From Corynebacterium sp. (lineage in GTDB: Bacteria > Actinomycetota > Actinomycetes > Mycobacteriales > Mycobacteriaceae), in contig NZ_JAUNUG010000027.1 in assembly GCF_030538285.1 (NCBI RefSeq), positions 1-39,918 on the forward strand: DNA of 39,918 bases. Direction: 5' to 3'. Positions 26,813 through 35,052 of the stretch are shown piece by piece. Under the pieces are notes generated by a model, which made no database searches, was not told the origin of the DNA, and saw only the letters and a list, made by a program, of their open reading frames with translations. Position 1 is the first letter of the stretch, and each line of letters begins with the position of its first letter. The position numbers and the translations under genes are program-made.

Positions 26813-28061
26813 TGACGGTGTCCGGCCGGAGCGCCAGGGCCACTACGACCATCGACACCATGATGCCAGTCATCATGCCGTAGAAGACTGTCTCCACGAG
26901 GGTGGCCAGAATAAGTCCACCGAGCACCGACCCCACCACATCCCGGCGGCGTATCACCAGCAAAAACGCCCCGAGCAGGAACCCGGTGAACAGAGCGGCG
27001 CCAATAAAACCGTGGGAGTACAGCACGGTCCAGAACTGACCCTGCGTGCCCAGGGAAGGCAACCAGGGTTCCTCCGCCGGGCGCGGAGAGCCGTAGCCGA
27101 ACAGCGGTGACTGCAACACCGCCTCAAAGGTGGAGCGGTACAACTGCGCACGGTCCACGGTGGAATCGGTGGTCTCCACACGGTTTTCCAGCGCCTGCCC
27201 CAACGGGGACACCGCCCACAAAGCGGCCCCCGCGAGACCGGCGACAGCCCCGCCCACCACCAGGAAAATACGTCCCCGGAGCAGCGCCTGGAACAGCACC
27301 CACGCGAGAACCACCCCGAGCCCGATGAACATGCCCCTGTTGAGGGTGCTCAGGGCGGGGACAGTGCTGGCCAGGATCACCAGTAGGGTGGGCCAGCGGT
27401 AGCGGGTACCCCAGCACAACCACAGGTGGAGTAACGCCAGAGGAAGCACCAGGGAGTAGATGTTCCCCCAGGTGTTCGCATAAAGGAAAGGCGCGACCGG
27501 CCGGAGGGCCTGCTCGATCCACGCCTCCGGGTTCCAATGCGCCATCCGACGCACGATCATCTCGTCGATGAGCTGATTGGAGGCCAGACCGCGCGGCATG
27601 ATCCACGACATGGGCGTGCGGATCACCGCCAGCGGGAACGCCATCGCCAGGTACCCGGCCAGCGTCATCCCCGCCAGAAACCACACCATCGCCCCCGTCA
27701 CCCGGTGCAGCGGAAGAGCGCGTCGGGCATTGAAGGTGTGCACCAGGAGAATCCCGGCGGAGGTGTACAGAAGGAGCCGGTACACCGAACCTACGATGCG
27801 GCCGGGGCTGTCATTCATCGCCAACGACACCCCGGCCCAGGCCAAGAACAGCACCCACAGAATGACCACCGGGGGAATGCGCAGACCTCGAGTGCCCAGC
27901 CAACTCGCGACGATCAGCAGGCCGGCGATGATCCAGATGAAGTCGCCGACACCCAGCACCCACCACAGCACGTAGGCCGAAAACGGCAACAGGACCAGGG
28001 CGCCACCCAGGTTCTCCGCCCGGCGCGGGGTCCGGGGGCGGGACGTCGGGTACGTGATCAT
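26742..28061 (-). CDS. Wzy-type O-antigen polymerase/ligase family membrane protein
   Basis: The 439-residue protein has 10-12 membrane helices and an extracytoplasmic loop. The region LSTLNRGMFIGLGVVLAWVLFQALLRGRIFLVVGG (about residues 237-275) is the hallmark of the Wzy_C/O-antigen ligase fold, with the conserved R in the S-x-x-R-G element. The loop around YRSTFEAVLQSPLFGYGS carries the G-x-G-x-(P) motif. It would polymerise flipped repeat units or ligate the glycan. The ATG overlaps the stop of the GT2 gene upstream. The C-terminus has a basic tail and ends inside the opposite-strand lipoprotein gene, so the last 23 codons are shared antisense sequence. Confidence 0.85.
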   Translation of the reverse strand: MITYPTSRPRTPRRAENLGGALVLLPFSAYVLWWVLGVGDFIWIIAGLLIVASWLGTRGLRIPPVVILWVLFLAWAGVSLAMNDSPGRIVGSVYRLLLYTSAGILLVHTFNARRALPLHRVTGAMVWFLAGMTLAGYLAMAFPLAVIRTPMSWIMPRGLASNQLIDEMIVRRMAHWNPEAWIEQALRPVAPFLYANTWGNIYSLVLPLALLHLWLCWGTRYRWPTLLVILASTVPALSTLNRGMFIGLGVVLAWVLFQALLRGRIFLVVGGAVAGLAGAALWAVSPLGQALENRVETTDSTVDRAQLYRSTFEAVLQSPLFGYGSPRPAEEPWLPSLGTQGQFWTVLYSHGFIGAALFTGFLLGAFLLVIRRRDVVGSVLGGLILATLVETVFYGMMTGIMVSMVVVALALRPDTVISSGDRRGMCARPSATVRPPGRR

Positions 28062-29329
28062 GTCGGCCTCTCGGGTGCGCGCCGCTGGCGGAGGATTTCC
28101 CGGATAAGCAGCATCGGTCCGCGGAGGAAACCCCTGATTTCCTGGTGGCTGAGCGTCCCCGGGACATCATCTTCGTTGCCCTGCATCCGCTCGGTGCCCG
28201 GTGCGACGCGCGAGAGGATCGACGGCACCCGACGAAGGAGAACCACCAGGTCTTTCGGGCGGCGGAGCAGGGAGACGGTCAGCAGCGCAGCCATGCCGGT
28301 GCCGTTGCCGTGAATCTGTTTCTCCAGTCCGGCCATGTCCCGGCGATGGACGTGGTGGACCACGGCATCCGGGTTGTAGATGATGGCTAAGCCGGCGCGG
28401 AGGACGCGGGCGAAGGCGTCGAGATCCTCTCCGCCGTTGGTGAGGGTCCCCGCCCCCAGGCGGACGTCAAAGTCGCCGAGGGCCGCCAGCGCCGGGCGAC
28501 TGAAGGCCATGGACACCCCGGCACCGACGCGGGCGGTGGCCACTGGAAACAGGGGGCCGCCCTCCCCGCGGGCCCCGAAGCGGGCGCACTGCGGGGAGGG
28601 GTCGTCGAGTGACCACACGACGGGCTCGAGTTGTTTGGGGAATCCACCGCGGGCCTCGAAGAAACGCTGCGAACGGCTCTGCAGCTCAGCAGCGAAAGCG
28701 GGGCCGGTGACCGCGCCAACCTCACCGGGCGGGGCGGAGGCGAAGACATCGAGCAGAGACGCCAGCCAACTGGGGTGTGGGAGAGCATCGTCATCAGTGA
28801 AGGCGATGATCTCCCCCGTCGCAGCCGCCACCCCTGCATTCCGCGCGCGGGACAGCCCGGGGTGGGGTTCGTCCACGATGCGTAGGCGCGGATCACGGTG
28901 ATCGTCGAGAAGCTGGCGGGTGGCGCCAGAGGCGGGGTCGTTGTCGACGATGATGATTTCCACGCGACGGTGGGTCTGGGCCAGCAGCGCAGCAACGGTC
29001 ACGCGGAGAAGTGGGTTTCTGCCTAGGGTGCAGACAACCACCGTGGCGGCGAGGTCGCGGCCCGCCCCGTCCTGCCATCCACGCAGCGGCGCCGGGTCAG
29101 GGTGGGCGGCGCTGCCACGTTCGGCTGCCTCCCCCGCCCCGTCGAGGGTGACCAGGGCGCAGGTGCGACGCCCGTCCCGGACCAGGACCTGTGCCCGCGG
29201 ATCGGTGTCCGCGCCGGAGATGACGGTGACCTCGGCGGTGGCCCGGTCCACGACGGCGACCAGGCTGCGCCGGGGGTCCGGGTCAGTCACCGCTGGTTGC
29301 TCGTGCAGAATGGCCCGCGCGCTGCCCAT
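28058..29329 (-). CDS. GT2 family glycosyltransferase with N-terminal extension
   Basis: This 423-residue cytosolic protein has a GT-A fold from about residue 95: TVVVCTLGRNPLLRVTVAALLAQTHRRVEIIIVDND, DEPHPGLSRARNAGVAAATGEIIAFTDDDALP with the metal-binding DDD at 179-181, and a later GGEDLDAFARVLRAG element. The first 90 residues (SLVAVVDRATAEVTVISGADTDPRAQVLVRDGRRTCALVTLD) form an extra domain not usual for GT2 enzymes. It transfers an unknown sugar to the polyprenyl-linked unit. It starts 7 bp after the Wzz-type gene and overlaps the Wzy-type gene by 4 bp. Confidence 0.87.
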   Translation of the reverse strand: MGSARAILHEQPAVTDPDPRRSLVAVVDRATAEVTVISGADTDPRAQVLVRDGRRTCALVTLDGAGEAAERGSAAHPDPAPLRGWQDGAGRDLAATVVVCTLGRNPLLRVTVAALLAQTHRRVEIIIVDNDPASGATRQLLDDHRDPRLRIVDEPHPGLSRARNAGVAAATGEIIAFTDDDALPHPSWLASLLDVFASAPPGEVGAVTGPAFAAELQSRSQRFFEARGGFPKQLEPVVWSLDDPSPQCARFGARGEGGPLFPVATARVGAGVSMAFSRPALAALGDFDVRLGAGTLTNGGEDLDAFARVLRAGLAIIYNPDAVVHHVHRRDMAGLEKQIHGNGTGMAALLTVSLLRRPKDLVVLLRRVPSILSRVAPGTERMQGNEDDVPGTLSHQEIRGFLRGPMLLIREILRQRRAPERPT

Positions 29330-29336
29330 GGTGGTG

Positions 29337-30524
29337 CTACCTCCCTGCCGTTGTCATGGCCGCGCGTTCCTCGGCGACAAGCGCGCCGATGAGTTGCGTT
29401 CCCATGGAAGCGATATCCTCGCGCAGGTCATCCAGGTCCGCTTTCGTCCACGTCGGCGGGATGATGACCACGGCGTGGCGGCCGACAACCAGGTCCGCCA
29501 GCACCTCCGCGCGGTCTCTGCCCAAGTTCACCCGGACGGTGCGCCCGGTAGCGGCGATCGCGCCAGCAGCCGCCAGAGCGTCGGCATTGCCTTCGTCGGT
29601 GAGCACCATGAGCGGCTGCTCCGAGCCGCGCTGATGGTGGGCCAGGGTGGCGGCGACGGCCCAGCGTTCCGGTTCGCCATAAGGAGCCTGGGGACGCAGC
29701 AACCGGACACCGAGGATGTCCCGGATGTCCTCGGGATTCCGCGCCACCCGATCAAAGGTGTGGCGCAGTACGGCCAGGACCAGTCCCAGGACGAGTCCGG
29801 CGAGGATGCCAAGGGCGATGACCCTCCACACCACCGGGGATTGTTCCTGAGGGGTGCTGGCGGCGGGCGAGATAACCTGCCCTGCCTCGGTAGCAGGGTC
29901 TTCGAGCGCAGCCAGCCGCTGCTGCAGCGCCATGATGCCGGATTCTATCGATTCGGTGCGCACCTGAGTGGCGGGGCCGAACAAGCCGCTGGTGCGGAGT
30001 TCCTCGAGCTCTTCCTCGTAGTCCGTGAGTCGGTCGGCGATGTTCTCCCGCATGCCACGGACCCGTTCCGCCACCATCGTGGAGCGGACAGTGAGGTAGG
30101 AGCTGGCAAGTGCGTCGGCTCCCTCAATGGCGCGTGCCCGGTCAGTGTCGGTGTAAGACAATGCGAGAACGGTGCTGGTGGGATCGCCCGCGACGCTCAA
30201 CCCGGAGCTCAGTTCACCGGCGGTCCAGCCGTCGCCGAGGGTGGTGGCCGCGTCCGCGGTGGTGAGGGCGGAGGCCGCGAGCTGACGCTCGGTGGGGATG
30301 TCCAGCACGCTGGACAGGGAACGACCCTCGGGGATGGGCTCGGCGCCCAGCGCGGTGATGCTCACCCGGGCAGTGGCGGTATAGGTCGTAGGCGCAAGCA
30401 ACAGGTAGGCGAGGCTGCAGACGATACCGATCACCGTGCCGAGGACAATCCATTTCTTGCGCTGCCGGACAATCCTGGACACGACGGCGACGTCGAGCGA
30501 GCTCTCGGGGTTGTCCGCATTCAT
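29337..30524 (-). CDS. Wzz/CapA-type chain-length protein with degenerate kinase-like tail
   Basis: The 395-residue protein has two membrane helices (about 25-43 and 233-254) flanking an extracytoplasmic Wzz domain with a coiled coil (about 150-180, ERVRGMRENIADRLTDYEEELEELR). These set polysaccharide chain length and export. The cytoplasmic tail (about 260-395) resembles a BY-kinase fold (MVLTDEGNADALAAAGAIAATGRTVRVNLGRDR ... HAVVIIPP). However, residues 309-318 lack the Walker A GK(S/T), and there is no Tyr cluster, so it should not phosphorylate. The frame opens 15 codons earlier. The ATG at 30524 is chosen for AAGGA upstream and the ATGA overlap with the preceding GT2 gene. Confidence 0.85.
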   Translation of the reverse strand: MNADNPESSLDVAVVSRIVRQRKKWIVLGTVIGIVCSLAYLLLAPTTYTATARVSITALGAEPIPEGRSLSSVLDIPTERQLAASALTTADAATTLGDGWTAGELSSGLSVAGDPTSTVLALSYTDTDRARAIEGADALASSYLTVRSTMVAERVRGMRENIADRLTDYEEELEELRTSGLFGPATQVRTESIESGIMALQQRLAALEDPATEAGQVISPAASTPQEQSPVVWRVIALGILAGLVLGLVLAVLRHTFDRVARNPEDIRDILGVRLLRPQAPYGEPERWAVAATLAHHQRGSEQPLMVLTDEGNADALAAAGAIAATGRTVRVNLGRDRAEVLADLVVGRHAVVIIPPTWTKADLDDLREDIASMGTQLIGALVAEERAAMTTAGR

Positions 30525-31438
30525 GAATTGGGATCCTTCCGTTGTGTCGTTCGGGTGGTGCGCGCCCACCGCAGCCTCTCGCGGAGTCGGCGGCGCAGGA
30601 GTAGCTGTTGCCTGCGGGGAAGCGCCTCAATGACCGGCGTGACGGTGTCCGCGAAGTGGCGCAGCGCGGTCTCCTTCTCTGCCAGTCCCAGCTGGGCGAT
30701 GGCCACGATTCTGCGCAGCCTTTGGCCGGTGAGCTTCTCGCTGAGGTCGGCGAACGCCTCCGCCTGCCGGGGGTTGGTCCATGACCGCTGGTGCCAGCCC
30801 GCGGTGGCGGTGACCTGCTGGGGATGCGCGCGGCAGACGAGGCTGTTGTAAGGCAGACGGCGGAGACGGGCGTCGTGTGTGGCCATGCGGATCCACAGGT
30901 CGTAGTCCTCGGCCGGGACGTCGCGGAACCCGCCGGCTACCTCGATGGCGTCCCGCCGCGCAATCATGGAGGGATGCGTCACCGGGTTTGTCAACAGCAG
31001 GTGCACCGGGAAAGCCTCCGGCCCGATCCCCAGGGGGAGTTCCGGCCGGAGTTTCGGTCCGTTCATGCGGGTGACCTGGGTGAAGACGGCATCGATTCCG
31101 CGATCGAGGGCCGGCAGGCTGACCCGGAACCTCCAGGGCAGGCTGATGTCGTCGGCGTCCATCCGGGCGATGAGCTCGGAATCCACCTCGGGCAGCATCG
31201 AAGTGAGCGCATTCGCCAGGCTGCCGGACGGCGGTCGGGACACCACCGTCAATCGCTTATCGACGACGCCGCGCCGGGTCCCCGCCTCCCGGGCCTTGTC
31301 AGCGGTGGCATCGGTGGATCCGTCGTCGAGGACGTAGAGCTGCGCGTCCTGCGGCATCCCGCGCAGGGTGGAGGCGACCGCGGTAGCGATGGTCCCCTCG
31401 GCGTTGAGCGCCGGAAGCAGCACTGTCATGTGTGGCAT
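30521..31438 (-). CDS. GT2 family glycosyltransferase
   Basis: The 305-residue protein has a compact GT-A domain: MTVLLPALNAEGTIATAVAST (4-24), DDGSTD (38-43), the metal-binding RMDADD (92-97) and the acceptor-side EDYDLWIRMATHD. The C-terminus is strongly basic and Arg/Gln-rich (about 270-305), suitable for membrane surface binding. It adds a sugar to the growing repeat unit. It lies 5 bp after the CDP-alcohol phosphatidyltransferase gene and overlaps the Wzz-type start (ATGA), so the whole block is translated as one unit. Confidence 0.9.
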   Translation of the reverse strand: MPHMTVLLPALNAEGTIATAVASTLRGMPQDAQLYVLDDGSTDATADKAREAGTRRGVVDKRLTVVSRPPSGSLANALTSMLPEVDSELIARMDADDISLPWRFRVSLPALDRGIDAVFTQVTRMNGPKLRPELPLGIGPEAFPVHLLLTNPVTHPSMIARRDAIEVAGGFRDVPAEDYDLWIRMATHDARLRRLPYNSLVCRAHPQQVTATAGWHQRSWTNPRQAEAFADLSEKLTGQRLRRIVAIAQLGLAEKETALRHFADTVTPVIEALPRRQQLLLRRRLRERLRWARTTRTTQRKDPNS

Positions 31439-31443
31439 GGTGT

Positions 31444-32175
31444 TTATCCCTGTGCCTTATCGAGGGCGGTGAGATCACGGTAGCGACGTCGCAGGGACAC
31501 CGCCGAGTGGGCGAGCGCCACGGCCGCCAGAACCGTGTAGACCACTGCGAATACGGGCGCGATCCCCCACAGGATGTAGGACCAGCACAGGGTGCCGGGG
31601 TCGGTGGGCAGGAGGATCCACGAACGCCGATCCCCTCCCCGGCTCTGCTTGCGCCCGGCGGTGCGGACGAAGGACTCCGCCAGGATCTGGCTCAGGAACT
31701 GCCCACTCGTGATCAGCGAGTAGGCCACGGCGACCACCGCCAGCCACCACAGCTCCGGACGGTGGATCATCACCGCCACCGCGGTGGCGACGTGGATCGC
31801 CGGAGAGCGGAAAGCGTCCACGACATGGTCGATCCACTCCCCCGTCTTCGAGGACCTCCCCGACAGCCGCGCCAGCTGGCCGTCGGCGGAATCGAAGAGG
31901 TAGCCCGCCGCCAGGAGGAAAGCCACCGGCACCCCCAACCACACCGACGGCGGGACAACGAGAAGCAGGATCATGCCAGCGACGGATAGAGCAGCGGACA
32001 TGGCGGTGACCATGTTCGGGGTCCACCCAAAGGCATAGCCGACGGCCGCGACCACCCGGGCGCCCCGCCGGTTCACCCAGCGGGTGTACGCCGGCACTCC
32101 CTGTCCGGTTTTTTGTGCGGAGTCGAGTGAAGCGCGTGCCCACCGGTAGCGCGCACCCCACGTATCCCCGCTCAT
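31444..32175 (-). CDS. CDP-alcohol phosphatidyltransferase family protein
   Basis: The 243-residue membrane enzyme has about six helices and the intact family motif D95-S-A-D98-G99-x2-A102-R103-x8-G112-x3-D116-x3-D120. The aspartates bind metals and catalyse displacement of CMP from a CDP-alcohol by an acceptor hydroxyl. The TagD-like gene directly upstream overlaps its start (ATGA), so it probably uses the CDP-alcohol made by that enzyme. In a glycan locus the acceptor may be a lipid, a polyol phosphate or a sugar of the repeat unit. This is distinct from the housekeeping phosphatidylglycerol or cardiolipin synthases by context only. Confidence 0.9.
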   Translation of the reverse strand: MSGDTWGARYRWARASLDSAQKTGQGVPAYTRWVNRRGARVVAAVGYAFGWTPNMVTAMSAALSVAGMILLLVVPPSVWLGVPVAFLLAAGYLFDSADGQLARLSGRSSKTGEWIDHVVDAFRSPAIHVATAVAVMIHRPELWWLAVVAVAYSLITSGQFLSQILAESFVRTAGRKQSRGGDRRSWILLPTDPGTLCWSYILWGIAPVFAVVYTVLAAVALAHSAVSLRRRYRDLTALDKAQG

Positions 32176-32645
32176 GCCGGGGTGTCCTGGGGCGCATCCT
32201 CCGACAGGCCCTTGAGCAGGAATGTGCGCAGGATGCTCGAGGAGGTCGTCGGCGTATAAGGCAGGTACGTCACCCGGGCGCCGACCTCAGCCAGCTCCTT
32301 TTCCAGCCGCTCGCCCTTGGGGGTGTCTTTCCAGTCATCTCCCTTAAAGAGCACGTCGAAGTGTCGCCGCTGCCATGCCAACCGTTTATCCTGGTCCACA
32401 TCGGGGACCACCTCATCGACGAAACGCAGCGCCTCCACCAACATCATCCGCTCGGGGTGGGGAATGACCGGTAGACGTCCCTTCATACGTTCCAGGGATT
32501 CATCCGTTGCCACTCCGACCACGAGCAGGTCGCAACGCTCTCGCGCGGCAGTAAGAAGGTTAATGTGTCCCACGTGCAGCATGTCAAAGCCCCCGGGAAC
32601 GTATCCGACAATAGGGCGATTCTCAGGATCTGACGTGTTCGACAA
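32172..32645 (-). CDS. TagD-like cytidylyltransferase (TTG start)
   Basis: The 157-residue nucleotidyltransferase has the HxGH motif in GGFDMLHVGH (H24 and H27) and a region FKGDDWKDTPKG. It also has TSSSILR near the C-terminus in place of the RTxGISTT motif. The family uses CTP with glycerol-3-phosphate, phosphoethanolamine or related phospho-alcohols to make CDP-alcohols. The N-terminal open frame has no ATG or GTG before the core. TTG at 32643-32645 is preceded by AAGGA with 6-nt spacing and is the likely start. It is the first gene of the minus-strand glycan operon and overlaps the CDP-alcohol transferase. The substrate may be glycerol-3-phosphate or another polyol phosphate. Confidence 0.86.
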   Translation of the reverse strand: MSNTSDPENRPIVGYVPGGFDMLHVGHINLLTAARERCDLLVVGVATDESLERMKGRLPVIPHPERMMLVEALRFVDEVVPDVDQDKRLAWQRRHFDVLFKGDDWKDTPKGERLEKELAEVGARVTYLPYTPTTSSSILRTFLLKGLSEDAPQDTPA

Positions 32646-33385
32646 AACTCATCCTTATATTCATCGGCAGACCAACTACCGCCCTTGACGCGCATACACA
32701 ATGGTCAACGGGCACTTGGCGACGCACCACGACGAGCGAGCGGTCGGCTTTCCTGAAAATAGTACTGGATGCTATCCCCAAAACGGAAACCGGCACAATC
32801 CACGTGAGCTCAAGAGATCGTTGCAACACCTTCTCGATTGAGAGGTTGCTCGATGACTACACTTTGACGGCTGATGCCCAATCCCGTTTGCGTGAGCTAC
32901 TTGGCACAGGCTGCACCGTGGCTGCGACGGGCGCGGGCGTTGTCGACAACCGCCGCCTGTGCATGTAGGTCGACATCCTTGCCGTGCCCCACGGCGCTGC
33001 GCGCCCATCGACGAACGCCTGCTCCGCCTCCCCTCACGGCGATTCGGCGTGCCGCAGGACGGCCTGGGCGGAGGTAATCTGCTCGGAGAGCTGGGTGTCG
33101 ATCTCCGCGAGCACCTACCCCTCATGTACCCGCTCCCGCACGCGGACGTGCACGGTCTCGCGTCGACAGGGCCACCGTGTGGCGCGCATCGACAGTGGCC
33201 GTCACCGGGATCCGGGACTCCACGTCCTTGGGTCGCGGCGTCGTGTAGCCGACAGCAGTTCCCACGCTGCGCCACCGGCGATGGTGAAAACGGTGGCGAC
33301 CGGGGAAAGAAGGAACTTCTAACAGCAACGACCTCAGCGACTTATCGCCATGAAAGGCACAGGGCATGTCCCCCTGATTTTCGAC
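32646..33385. other. 740-bp region of decayed DNA upstream of the glycan operon
   Basis: No intact gene is seen. The right part contains the adaptor pseudogene described separately. The left part (32646-32890) is lower in GC and should contain the promoter of the TagD-like gene; no clear boxes stand out. A plus-strand frame open from about 32612 to 32969 has no start codon and atypical codons. Confidence 0.6.
32900..33310 (-). pseudogene. Remnant of a HlyD/MacA-type adaptor gene
   Basis: Translated pieces in different minus-strand frames match the intact adaptor at 16966-18549 in order. YTTPRPKDVESRIPVTATVDARHTVALST corresponds to YTQLQPKDVVSKVPVTATIESRHSVALAT. VHVRVRERVHEG-stop-VLAEID corresponds to VHVRVGDRVQEGQVLAEID. 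QLSEQIT, then AVLRHAES-(stop)-GEAEQAFVDGR, matches LAQQIT and AALRQAEGQYTDAEQAFADRR. DVDLHAQAAVVDNAR matches DADLVAQAAAVDTAR. Several frameshifts, two in-frame stops and internal deletions show it is dead. The level of difference argues against a recent copy of the intact gene. Confidence 0.82.
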
Positions 33386-34912
33386 TTACATGAACAGTCC
33401 GGCAGCCTTCACGGCCGTCTGGAAGAGACCGAAGGCGAGGCTGGCGCCGATGAACAACGCGAGGACCATGGAGACCGTGGAGTGGACGGCACCGGCGTTG
33501 CCACCGGTGCGGCCGGCCTCCTTCGCTTCCTTCTCTGCCTCGAGTACGGCCTGTCGATCCGCCTCAAGTTTCGCCTCGACGACCTTCGGGTCCACGAAGT
33601 GCTTCTCCGCGACAGGTCGGATGAGGAAGTTGGCGATAAAGCCGACCGCGAGAACACCGGCCATGATGTAGAGGCTGAGTTGGTAGAGGTCCTGACCCGC
33701 CAGGCCGCGGGCGGCCTGGTTCTCGACGACCATGTTGACGATCAGCGGGCCCGCGATGCCGGCGGCCGACCAGGCGGTGAGCAGGCGTCCGTGGATGGCA
33801 CCGACCTGGTACACGCCGAACATGTCGCGCAGGTAGGCCGGGATCGTCGCGAAGCCGCCACCGTAGAAGGACAGGATGATCAGTGCCGCGATGACAAAGA
33901 TAGCCATGGAGGAGGCACCCAGAGTGGCGATGAGCAGGTACATGAGCAGACCAACACCGAGGTAGACCATGTAGATGTTGCGGCGGCCGATGAAGTCGGA
34001 CACCGAGGACCACACGAAGCGGCCACCCATGTTCGTCAGGGACAGCAGTCCGACGAAGCCGGCTGCAGCACCGGCGGCGATGTGTGGGAAGTAGTCACCG
34101 ATCATCGGGGCGGCGTTCTCCAGGATGCCGATTCCGGCGGTGACGTTGGTAAACAGCACGACCCATAGGAGCCAGAACTGCGGGGTACGGATAGCCGTGT
34201 TGGCGGCGACGCTGCCCTTCGTCTGCATCGGCTTGTCTTGGGCCGTGGACTTGTCGTACCCCTTCGGGCGCCAGTCCGGGTGCGGGAGGCGGATGGCGTA
34301 CGCGCCCAGCGCGATGACGATGAGGTAGAGGACTGCCAGGGTGAGGAAGGTCTGCGGCAGACCGGCCGCCAGCTGAGAGGTCTCGGATCCTCCGCCGAAG
34401 AAGGACATGAGCGAGTTTGAGGCGGGGCTGGCGATGAGCGCGCCACCACCGAAGCCCATGATGGCCAGACCGGTGGCCAGACCCGGGCGATCCGGGAACC
34501 ACTTCATCAGCGTGGACACCGGTGAAATGTAACCGATGCCTAGGCCGATGCCGCCGATGAAGCCGTAACCGACATAGACCAACCACAACTGGCCGGTGTA
34601 AATGCCCAGCGTGGCGACGAAGAAGCCCACCACCCAGAAGGCACCGGAGACCGCCATGGACACGCGCGGGCCGACGCGCTCGACCCAGGTACCGGCGATG
34701 GCGGAGGACAGTCCGAGCATGCCGATCGCCAGCGAGAAGATCCAGCCGACGGCGACTTCACGGACCTGGAAGAAGTCCATGAGGGGAAGTTTGAAGACAC
34801 TGAATGCGTAAACCTGGCCGATCGACAGGTGGATCGCCAGGGCCGCCGGCGGGATGAGCCAGCGGTTGAATTCCTGGGGAGCGATGATCGCGCTCCGGGA
34901 CATGATTGACAT
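33386..34912 (-). CDS. OFA-family MFS transporter (oxalate/formate antiporter-like)
   Basis: This 508-residue carrier has 12 main helices. LSIGQVYAFSVFKLPLM in the first helix and loop, GIGLGIGYISPVSTLMKWFPDRPGLATGLAIMGFGGGALI (helices 4-5), and FWLLWVVLFTNVTAGIGIL (helix 7) are characteristic of the oxalate:formate antiporter family. After a charged segment (about residues 437-475, KLEADRQAVLEAEKEAKEAG) comes one extra hydrophobic segment at the C-terminus. The ATG at 34912 has GAGG 6 nt upstream; the longer frame is probably untranslated. TAATAT on minus (34990-34995) may be its -10 box. The substrate is a small carboxylate by family, not determined here. Confidence 0.85.
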   Translation of the reverse strand: MSIMSRSAIIAPQEFNRWLIPPAALAIHLSIGQVYAFSVFKLPLMDFFQVREVAVGWIFSLAIGMLGLSSAIAGTWVERVGPRVSMAVSGAFWVVGFFVATLGIYTGQLWLVYVGYGFIGGIGLGIGYISPVSTLMKWFPDRPGLATGLAIMGFGGGALIASPASNSLMSFFGGGSETSQLAAGLPQTFLTLAVLYLIVIALGAYAIRLPHPDWRPKGYDKSTAQDKPMQTKGSVAANTAIRTPQFWLLWVVLFTNVTAGIGILENAAPMIGDYFPHIAAGAAAGFVGLLSLTNMGGRFVWSSVSDFIGRRNIYMVYLGVGLLMYLLIATLGASSMAIFVIAALIILSFYGGGFATIPAYLRDMFGVYQVGAIHGRLLTAWSAAGIAGPLIVNMVVENQAARGLAGQDLYQLSLYIMAGVLAVGFIANFLIRPVAEKHFVDPKVVEAKLEADRQAVLEAEKEAKEAGRTGGNAGAVHSTVSMVLALFIGASLAFGLFQTAVKAAGLFM

Positions 34913-35052
34913 GGAAAACCTCATAGCATTGCGGGACGTGATGGTCAGAAGACGGAGGTGGAGAACCCCGACCTCATGCGGTTCACGCAATATTACAAGC
35001 AGTTACTCAGTGTGGGAGGAGGAATGACCTCACATTCGCCCGGAACGCCAAA

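Noticed and set aside
28920-30851. 643-codon plus-strand open frame
   Set aside because: Antisense to GT2 and Wzz-type genes that show clear family motifs and overlapping starts.
32612-32969. Plus-strand frame containing AFLKIVLDAIPKTETGTIH and IERLLDDYTLTADAQSRLRELL
   Set aside because: It looks protein-like in parts but has no start codon, overlaps the 5' end of the TagD-like gene and the adaptor remnant, and uses unusual codons; at most another fragment of decayed DNA.
33362-33384. Terminator after the OFA-type MFS gene (CAGGG/CCCTG dyad)
   Set aside because: Only five base pairs with a long loop and no U tract on the minus strand.
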